Source: Siderastrea radians (lineage: Eukaryota > Cnidaria > Anthozoa > Scleractinia > Rhizangiidae). From it: 64,000 nt of DNA. Below are positions 59,701 through 64,000 of the stretch, in pieces. Each line of letters opens with the position of its first letter. Within the stretch, counting starts at the first letter, position 1. The translations under genes were made by a program, and so were the position numbers. The notes beneath the pieces are model-generated. The model did no database searches. It saw only the letters and a list, made by a program, of their open reading frames with translations, and was not told the origin of the DNA. Where the stretch lies: positions 14,004,034 through 14,068,033 of the forward strand of contig OZ024895.1 of assembly GCA_964017195.1 (NCBI GenBank), given 5' to 3'.

Positions 59701-60583
59701 AGTAACGTTCCGGCTGTACGATTCACCAAGCCTCGAATGTACATTTACATTTTCAAAATTATCCAAAGAGTAATGACCAAGGACAGAGCCTAAACGGATC
59801 GTTTTTATATGGTCGTTAATATGGCGTTTTTAGAGTACGACATCTATTTTATACCCAACCAAAAAAACTATAAACCGAAACGCAGCGCTGGGCTTATACG
59901 GAGTAACTGCGAGAGAAAGAGAAATGCCGAAATTAACCGTTTACGCGTGACTAAAAGGCCATCCGTTTTTCATGCGGCACAGAGGCCGTCTCCGGCATAG
60001 TGTAAGCCTACCTTCAAACTTTCTTTGAAAACAAAGGCGTTAATTAAATGCATGAATTTGGATACAGTCCAACAAAATGTTTTCGTCACTGTTGCTCCTC
60101 TGACTCCTAGTTCATGCTATATTCCACCACAGAAAGGACATCGAAAGTAAAGTTCATTGTTTCCGGCTTTCGTTTAGCCATAAATGGCAATAAGTCACCC
60201 ACCTTGAACAAACAACTGCACAAAGTCAAATGTTACATTAATTGAAGGGCTGGTCGAGTTTAACTGGCAGCCATAAAACCTTTCATCGTCTTTCGTAATT
60301 GAACTGAGAGTGAAGATGGCTTGACCAAACGATAAGTTACCACTGCGACTGCCATTCACTCGTCCAGTGTAACTTGCTGGGACTGACACGAGCAACAATG
60401 TACCATTTACATCTAGAGATACAAGTAATCCGCCAAAATCACTTTCATTTACACCAGATTTTTTGAGACCCCAGTTAACCTGATTAACATCACCAGAAAA
60501 GCTCCATGTGAAGTTCACGGAAGAACCAACCAATGCTGACACAGTTTTACCTCCATATCGAGACGTGAATTGTATCGAGCCTC
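44668..60583 (-). CDS. Gene C: receptor tyrosine kinase with Ig x3 and FN3 x3, 5' end missing (16 exons seen)
   Basis: Sixteen exons on the minus strand. Order: V-like Ig, two I-set Ig, three fibronectin III, transmembrane helix, juxtamembrane and kinase ([25 protein letters not shown]), tail with YVNL. It would be a single-pass plasma-membrane receptor kinase; the ligand is unknown. About 1005 residues are visible, without signal peptide. Exon 52922-53208 is one base short of the in-phase length, so as written the frame breaks in the third FN3 domain. The last eight exons match gene B in length. Upstream lies a Polinton-type element; the first exon may be beyond it. Confidence 0.82.
44865..45177. 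mobile_element. Long-palindrome MITE (about 313 bp)
   Basis: TTAAGGACGATGCCTCC is mirrored by GGAGGCACCGTCTTTAA, and an inner arm GATCTTATCAAGGGCTATCA..AATCCAGAAAGAAAA is mirrored too. It lies in the last intron of gene C. Noncoding. The TTAA ends may be target sites, but the termini are not typical piggyBac. Confidence 0.65.
45720..45819 (-). CDS. Gene C exon: end of kinase C-lobe
   Basis: 100 nt, phase 2 in, phase 0 out (GAG|GTAAAA). It encodes [20 protein letters not shown] and [13 protein letters not shown]. The frame stays open past this donor to a stronger GTAAGT site near 45588, so a longer form is possible. The 45720 donor is preferred because it gives the gene B exon length and rebuilds E-TYVN. 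Confidence 0.85.
46320..46410. repeat. (AAAT)/(AAAC) low-complexity tract
   Basis: Runs of AAATAAAT and AAACAAAC, about 90 bp, in a gene C intron. Confidence 0.85.
46420..46516 (-). CDS. Gene C exon: kinase subdomain IX-X
   Basis: 97 nt, phase 1 in, phase 2 out. It encodes [20 protein letters not shown] and [12 protein letters not shown]. Same length as gene B exon 16. Confidence 0.9.
46737..46777 (-). CDS. Gene C exon: kinase subdomain IX
   Basis: 41 nt, encodes [15 protein letters not shown] with split first and last codons. A (TAAA)n tract lies just upstream of the acceptor. Confidence 0.9.
47254..47324 (-). CDS. Gene C exon: P+1 loop and subdomain VIII
   Basis: 71 nt, phase 0 in, phase 2 out; [20 protein letters not shown] then QSD. 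Shares the Ala-Tyr-Glu variant of the Ala-Pro-Glu motif with gene B. Confidence 0.9.
47610..47840. mobile_element. Long-palindrome MITE with about 105-bp arms
   Basis: The left arm includes AGACTGCGAGTAGTCT, GCGAAATTTCGAAGAGACGC and GACACGAGGGGAGCG; the right arm is its reverse complement with about 90% agreement by eye; the spacer is only about 15 bp. Open frames on both strands here are mirror artefacts. Confidence 0.8.
48149..48180 (+). ncRNA. Hammerhead-like core remnant (weak)
   Basis: CTGATGA (48151-48157) followed by AGAGACAGCAGC and CAAACGTC. It resembles CUGANGA-stem II-GAAAC of hammerhead ribozymes carried by some retroelements, but GAAA reads CAAA, so activity is unlikely. Confidence 0.15.
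49002..49124 (-). CDS. Gene C exon: catalytic loop, DFG, activation loop
   Basis: 123 nt, phase 0 at both ends. It encodes [18 protein letters not shown] and [18 protein letters not shown]. All catalytic residues are present. Confidence 0.92.
49405..49595 (-). CDS. Gene C exon: kinase hinge region
   Basis: 191 nt, phase 1 in, phase 0 out (AAG|GTTTGC). It encodes [20 protein letters not shown] and [19 protein letters not shown] with a short insert between. Same length as gene B exon 12. Confidence 0.9.
50129..50239 (-). CDS. Gene C exon: kinase alpha-C and beta-4
   Basis: 111 nt, phase 1 at both ends; [20 protein letters not shown] then [12 protein letters not shown]. Nearly identical to gene B exon 11. 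Confidence 0.9.
50632..50893 (-). CDS. Gene C exon: juxtamembrane and kinase N-lobe
   Basis: 262 nt, phase 0 in, phase 1 out. The juxtamembrane part has [19 protein letters not shown] (tyrosines and prolines). The kinase part has [20 protein letters not shown] and ends NTVAVKMLK with the catalytic lysine. Confidence 0.9.
51801..51946 (-). CDS. Gene C exon: transmembrane segment
   Basis: 146 nt, phase 1 in, phase 0 out (ATG|GTTAGT). It encodes [11 protein letters not shown], a hydrophobic helix ([19 protein letters not shown]) and [19 protein letters not shown]. The cytosolic C-P-R-C pair after the basic stop-transfer is unusual. A duplicate donor lies 12 nt further on (51789). Small juxtamembrane exons like those of gene B were not found. 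Confidence 0.8.
52922..53208 (-). CDS. Gene C exon: third FN3 domain, one-base frameshift
   Basis: 287 nt between a good acceptor (CTGAACAG|ATGC) and donor (G|GTGAGC); 288 would be in phase. The first part reads [20 protein letters not shown] and NNGAAITKY, then a stop; the second frame resumes [30 protein letters not shown]. Alignment with the neighbouring FN3 exon puts the lost base near 53107. It may be a real disabling deletion, a polymorphism or a sequencing error. Confidence 0.75.
53998..54309 (-). CDS. Gene C exon: second FN3 domain
   Basis: 312 nt, phase 1 at both ends. It encodes [20 protein letters not shown] and [18 protein letters not shown], the typical FN3 W..P..N.G and Y.F.V.A.N motifs. 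Confidence 0.88.
55185..55490 (-). CDS. Gene C exon: first FN3 domain
   Basis: It encodes [40 protein letters not shown] and [15 protein letters not shown]. The 3' end is ambiguous: donors at 55185 (T|GTAAGG) and 55197 (G|GTGATT) are both phase 1. The stronger signal is 55185; the 55197 donor would give a smoother NYEG-VPAAAK join. Confidence 0.82.
55800..56195 (+). pseudogene. CR1-type LINE fragment with internal deletion
   Basis: Decayed plus-strand pieces [28 protein letters not shown] and, after a deletion, [20 protein letters not shown]. They are typical of CR1-like pol (motif B region and the extreme C-terminus). The catalytic centre is missing. Confidence 0.65.
56948..57211 (-). CDS. 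Gene C exon: I-set Ig domain 3
   Basis: 264 nt, phase 1 at both ends. It encodes [20 protein letters not shown] and [17 protein letters not shown]: both Ig cysteines and the tryptophan are present. Confidence 0.92.
57882..58486. mobile_element. MITE with TIR CCCTATTCTGC and TGAA target duplication
   Basis: The left end TGAA|CCCTATTCTGC matches the right end GCAGAATAGGG|TGAA exactly (TGAA at 57878-57881 and 58487-58490). 605 bp, noncoding, related to the TTAA-flanked copy at 28498. It lies in a gene C intron. Confidence 0.75.
59259..59516 (-). CDS. Gene C exon: I-set Ig domain 2
   Basis: 258 nt, phase 1 at both ends. It encodes [22 protein letters not shown] and [18 protein letters not shown]: complete I-set Ig with both cysteines. 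Confidence 0.92.
60203..60583 (-). CDS. Gene C exon: V-like Ig domain 1 (first visible exon)
   Basis: 381 nt, phase 1 at both ends. It encodes [22 protein letters not shown] and [19 protein letters not shown]. It has the D-x-x-x-Y-x-C-type motif of the second Ig cysteine, but Thr/Trp where the first cysteine normally sits. The preceding signal-peptide exon was not found in the window. Confidence 0.88.
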
Positions 60584-61775
60584 CTGCAAAATGAAAGCAG
60601 AAACAAAAGCAAATTTAAGACTTAGTCTCGACAAAACCACAATAAAAATAAAAATACACAATTAAAGTTGTGTTTTCAATCGATTTGTCTTTTTTTGGCA
60701 CAGACATTAGTTGAAAATATAGGCTGCTGTTCAGTCGTAAAATTCATACAGTGTTATTTGCTGGAGCTCTCGAACCGGGGATAAATTTTGGATTGTTCGG
60801 ACCTTGAAGTAGTGACGATCGATGAATTGACACATTTTATGTAGATAATACTGTTTGCTGCAGTGGGCAAAAATCCCGTTCAGGAAACGAGCAATGTAAT
60901 GTTATAAATACCTTAAGGTGGACTGAGATATTTTACCGGCACAGCCTTCATTAGCAGTCATTAAAAACTGAGTAGCGAAAGGGTAGTTTATTGATCTTCA
61001 CGAAACTCTTTCTCCTGCCTTGTCCGCTGTCAGCTGTTCTTTTTTAGAAGAAGGAAGGATGGTAGAATGTTTTTTATCAATGAAACAGCCTGTACTGACA
61101 CCCGTTCATTCTCGATTCATACCTCACGGATCGAAAATATTTTGTAATTTATTAATAGAGATTGTTTCGGCTGCTACTACTCGCTCCACAAAATTAAGGC
61201 AACAAAACAACACTATTTTCTGTAAAAAAATAAATTCAAGAAACGTACATTAAATTCTATAATTGCACAAAAAAGCTGCATTTAAAGAAATGATCCAGGC
61301 CAGTAGTACACTGCGCCCATCTGGCCCTTTTTCCTGGCTTCTGATTGGTCGAGAGCAAATTAATGACGTCATGACCCGGAACCGGAAGTCACGTGTTTTT
61401 AGGATGGGAAACCGCTGACCAGGTGTGAAAAAGGGATCGCGGGCTCATGGGAACCGGAAGTCACGTGTTTTAGGATGAGAAACCGCTTAGCAGTCCAAAA
61501 AATCGATCGTGGGCTCAAGGTGGGTTAAAACCGCTGAAAAACGCGGGCTCAAAGTCCAAAGTCCAATGTCTTGAACGTGGGTAACCCTTGGAGTGAAAAC
61601 AACACAAAATGAATAAATCACGTTTATTGTTATAGGTTTTTTTACAATAACTGAGAAAAATGGTTTCCTTTGAGTTCCTCTTTGATAAGTGTTTCTTAAT
61701 GTTCAATAGAGGGTCCCCACAATTGTTTTTGGAGTGATTCTTCGCCATGGATCCATTGTTGTAATTGTTGGGCTT
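60584..61775. other. Region between gene C and the polymerase gene
   Basis: No exon was recognised. It holds the promoter-like duplicated block at 61379-61520 and a minus-strand AATAAA near 61615-61625 that may end the polymerase transcript. A 77-codon frame starting at 61748 just after the polymerase stop looks like 3' UTR. Confidence 0.4.
61379..61520. promoter_or_regulatory. Tandem duplicated block with ETS/E-box-like sites
   Basis: GGAACCGGAAGTCACGTGTT occurs at about 61379 and about 61450, each followed by AGGATG.GAAACCGCT and a TCG.GGGCTCA.GG end. Just upstream are ATTGG (CCAAT box inverted) and TGACGTCA (CRE). The combination resembles a CpG-type promoter or repeat-borne regulatory unit; function is inferred from motif content only. 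Confidence 0.35.
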
Positions 61776-64000
61776 TCACTGGTAACCATAGGGGTAGGTG
61801 TTGAAGGTGCGGGGATCGATGACTCTTTTGTCGTACACCAAGCGATACCATTTGTGTTGGGGTTTAGTCAGCAAGGTGTAGTTTTTCGGGTTCCGGACAA
61901 TGTGGTGACTTTTGGTGACTTGGATTTCGCGTGGTTTGGGAAGGGGTGTTTTTATTTCGTCCTGGACATTCTGGCGCATGACGGTGTAATTCAACTGGGT
62001 GTGTCCTTCACTGTTGAGTCGGAAGCCTCTGACCTTGCATTCGACCTTTCCTTTATTAGTAGTGTAGCCATAATTCTTGGGTCCTCCGCTGACGAATTCT
62101 TCGATGTATTCATCGTCGTCTAATTCGGAGTCGAAGTCCCCTAGATAGGAACCCAAGGTAGGTTGGAATTGAGTGGGTGTTTCTTCCAGGTAGATGACAG
62201 AGTCGGTGTCAAAGTAGAGGACTCTCTCCCCTAAGGCTTCGAGGGTGTTATATAATTTAAGTCGGGCGTGGCAGGTAGTGAAGCAGGCCACAAAAATGTT
62301 GAGGTTGGGTGAGACGCGGATGTCCTCTTTTTGATTTTGGTAATGGACTTCCACAGTTTGGTCATTGACCACGGACACGTGACGTACGTCCAAGGAATCT
62401 TTGTCCAAAAACTGGTGGAAGGTATGAGGATCATCAAAGGCTTGAATTTGGGTCTTGTTGAGGCGTTGTCCAAATTTGCCCCACATGGAGTTTAGCATGA
62501 GCTTGGCTAATGTTCGTAGGCCGGGGTTCTTCTTGATGTTGTTGTATTCCAGCTGAATACCCTCCTTCTCGAAGTACTTCTGGATGTAGTCCTGTTTGGC
62601 TTCCTCTGACATGTCGTCGTTAGGCCACCCACTGGCTTCTTGTTTGATTTTTAACCAAGTGTTGACGTAGTCTCTGAACAGCCCCTCACAGGTTTGTTCA
62701 AAATGCCAGACTTCATAGATGTACTGGACTTGGTACCCCAATTCGACGGCTTTCTTTAATTCGGGACTGCACCAGGTACTGGTGAGGGCGCGTTGTTCGT
62801 CGGGGTGAGGGCAATGATAGGATCTGTCCAAAAGAGGTTTGGCCATTTCTTCTTCCACACAACGGGCACAGAGTGGAAAGAGTAGTTTGTCGTCATGACG
62901 GTAAGGCAGCACGGGATGGTACAATTCACGGGGAGGCAGGACTTTGCATTGGATTAGTCCAAAGTACTGAAGTACGTCGGTGTGACCTGGGGTGAAGATG
63001 ATTTTCGGATGTCCTTTGGGGTAGGTGGAGGTTTTGTTCACCCACGGGTACAAGGAGGTGACATCGATGTAGTGAATTTTTTGGCCGGGGGTGATATGAT
63101 GGTAGAGTTTGATGGCATTGGTACGACCTCCACAGAAAGCATCCCGAGGTTTAAGAGATTTGATAAAGTTGAGTTCCCGGACGAAGGAGTCGATCTCTGG
63201 TTGGGTTTTTAGGAGGTGCTTCCATTCACATCCCCACATTTGAATGACGTTGTACCCTTGCTTGGTAAGCTTTTGGACTTTGTCTTGGGTGACGTCATAG
63301 AGGTCATGCATAGACCGATCATAGTTGCGGGGATGTTTTTCGTGGCGATGGGGATAACAGGTAGGGCATCCGTGGGTGAAACACCCTTGAAATTCGTAGA
63401 CGGTGTGGGTGTCGTGGCAATAACCATCCACAAAGAAGTTGGTCCCGGGGATCTTATACTCGCCTTCATTTCGGACATGTTGAATGTACTGTGGGTTTGG
63501 ATTGGCACTGGTCAAGAGATCGTGGTTCTCGGCGGGGGTAAGATCTTGGAGGGCGCGTTGACGTAGTTGGTGATCGCACCAGGTTAACCATTGAAGGGCT
63601 GGGAGGGACTGATTGATGTTGTTGTTTCTCCACCCCTTATGACCAGCGGGTTCGCTGGCAATACTGTTGGGGATCATCCGGTTCATACGTAAATCTCGAT
63701 TACAAGCCGAGGCAATGGTGACGTGATCGAAGGGATTGAAGCCTGTTAAGTCTTCAAACATGCGTTTGAAAGTCAGACATCCTTGTTTCAAGAGTCGTAC
63801 ATCGGAGCTGCAATAGGCCAATAACTCTTTTTGGAAATGAAACACCACGCCCTGGTTGCGTTGTTCTTGATGCCAGGTTTCGAAGGCTTGTCTTCCTTCG
63901 AGTGACATGGTCTCAGGCATGTAGTAATCGCGTGAGGGGAGGATGCCCACGTAGTTTTGATGCTCATCACCGGGTATGTTGAACTTGTGGGGGAAATACC
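61776..64000 (-). CDS. Polinton/Maverick-type protein-primed family B DNA polymerase, 5' end off the edge
   Basis: An uninterrupted frame runs from the right edge to a stop at 61776 (about 740 codons visible). Counting from the GTG codon at 63950, a cysteine-rich nuclease-like insert with YEFQGCFTHGCP lies near 185-196. Polymerase motif A is YIDVTSLYP (294-302), motif B is KLMLNSMWGKFG (483-494), and motif C is YFDTDSV (579-585). The C-terminus ends TYPYGYQ. These fit the protein-primed PolB of Polintons, self-synthesising DNA transposons related to viruses, which would replicate the element's linear DNA. The N-terminal exonuclease region and other Polinton genes (integrase, capsid, ATPase) are outside the window. 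Composition is more GC-rich than the surrounding DNA and no intron or stop is seen, so the copy looks young. Confidence 0.85.
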   Translation of the reverse strand, partial: YFPHKFNIPGDEHQNYVGILPSRDYYMPETMSLEGRQAFETWHQEQRNQGVVFHFQKELLAYCSSDVRLLKQGCLTFKRMFEDLTGFNPFDHVTIASACNRDLRMNRMIPNSIASEPAGHKGWRNNNINQSLPALQWLTWCDHQLRQRALQDLTPAENHDLLTSANPNPQYIQHVRNEGEYKIPGTNFFVDGYCHDTHTVYEFQGCFTHGCPTCYPHRHEKHPRNYDRSMHDLYDVTQDKVQKLTKQGYNVIQMWGCEWKHLLKTQPEIDSFVRELNFIKSLKPRDAFCGGRTNAIKLYHHITPGQKIHYIDVTSLYPWVNKTSTYPKGHPKIIFTPGHTDVLQYFGLIQCKVLPPRELYHPVLPYRHDDKLLFPLCARCVEEEMAKPLLDRSYHCPHPDEQRALTSTWCSPELKKAVELGYQVQYIYEVWHFEQTCEGLFRDYVNTWLKIKQEASGWPNDDMSEEAKQDYIQKYFEKEGIQLEYNNIKKNPGLRTLAKLMLNSMWGKFGQRLNKTQIQAFDDPHTFHQFLDKDSLDVRHVSVVNDQTVEVHYQNQKEDIRVSPNLNIFVACFTTCHARLKLYNTLEALGERVLYFDTDSVIYLEETPTQFQPTLGSYLGDFDSELDDDEYIEEFVSGGPKNYGYTTNKGKVECKVRGFRLNSEGHTQLNYTVMRQNVQDEIKTPLPKPREIQVTKSHHIVRNPKNYTLLTKPQHKWYRLVYDKRVIDPRTFNTYPYGYQ

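Noticed and set aside
61515..61748. 77-codon frame just downstream of the polymerase stop
   Set aside because: Contains the AATAAA-like signal and lacks domain features; more likely 3' UTR.
61734..62123. Plus-strand frame of 129 codons
   Set aside because: Shadow of the polymerase coding strand in the opposite orientation.
63209..63566. Open frames within the polymerase region on both strands
   Set aside because: Shadows of the polymerase frame; the real frame carries the catalytic motifs.

Overview
The window is animal nuclear DNA, most likely from an anthozoan cnidarian and probably a stony coral. The evidence is small exons with GT-AG introns, metazoan receptor tyrosine kinase (RTK) genes, and a repeat load of CR1- and L1-type LINEs, tRNA-derived SINEs, a gag-like retroelement, a Crypton-like recombinase, piggyBac-type TTAA elements and a Polinton-type DNA polymerase. 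No bacterial genes are present.

Three related RTK genes lie head to tail on the minus strand. Gene A (exons at 1160-2225) shows only its signal-peptide exon and first Ig-like exon; the rest is off the left edge. Gene B (42106 down to 8196) is complete: 18 exons splice in phase into a 2343-nt reading frame (780 aa). It encodes signal peptide, cysteine-less Ig-like domain, I-set Ig, SEA domain, transmembrane helix and tyrosine kinase, ending in a tail with a YVNM motif. Gene C (60583 down to 44668) lacks its 5' end. It encodes three Ig domains, three fibronectin III domains, transmembrane helix and kinase, ending in a YVNL tail. The last eight exons of B and C have identical lengths (111, 191, 123, 71, 41, 97, 100, 69 nt) although their ectodomains differ. 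This pattern fits duplication of one kinase module with ectodomain exchange through phase-1 introns. One FN3 exon of gene C is one base short and shifts the frame.

Region by region: 1-2.4 kb is gene A with a tandemly duplicated, broken exon copy. 3.9-7.8 kb is a piggyBac-type element (TTAA on both sides) with 1-kb inverted arms and a central minisatellite. 8.2-20.4 kb is the gene B kinase and transmembrane part, with MITEs, SINEs and a (TTCA)/(ATCC) microsatellite in introns. 20.4-29.4 kb is a large intron with a dead Crypton-like recombinase, a 13-copy 58-bp minisatellite and a decayed CR1 LINE. 29.4-32.7 kb is the SEA and Ig exons. 32.7-41.3 kb is an intron packed with a SINE, a gag-like retroelement, an L1-like LINE carrying a nested insertion, a TIR element and a second LINE end. 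41.3-42.1 kb is the gene B 5' exons. 44.7-60.6 kb is gene C. 61.8-64.0 kb is an uninterrupted family B DNA polymerase reading frame of Polinton type, open at the right edge.

Genes A and B share a conserved block exactly 102 bp upstream of their start codons, so the promoter was duplicated with the genes. Exon boundaries were placed by eye from splice signals and phase. Family assignments rest on motif recognition, not on a database search.
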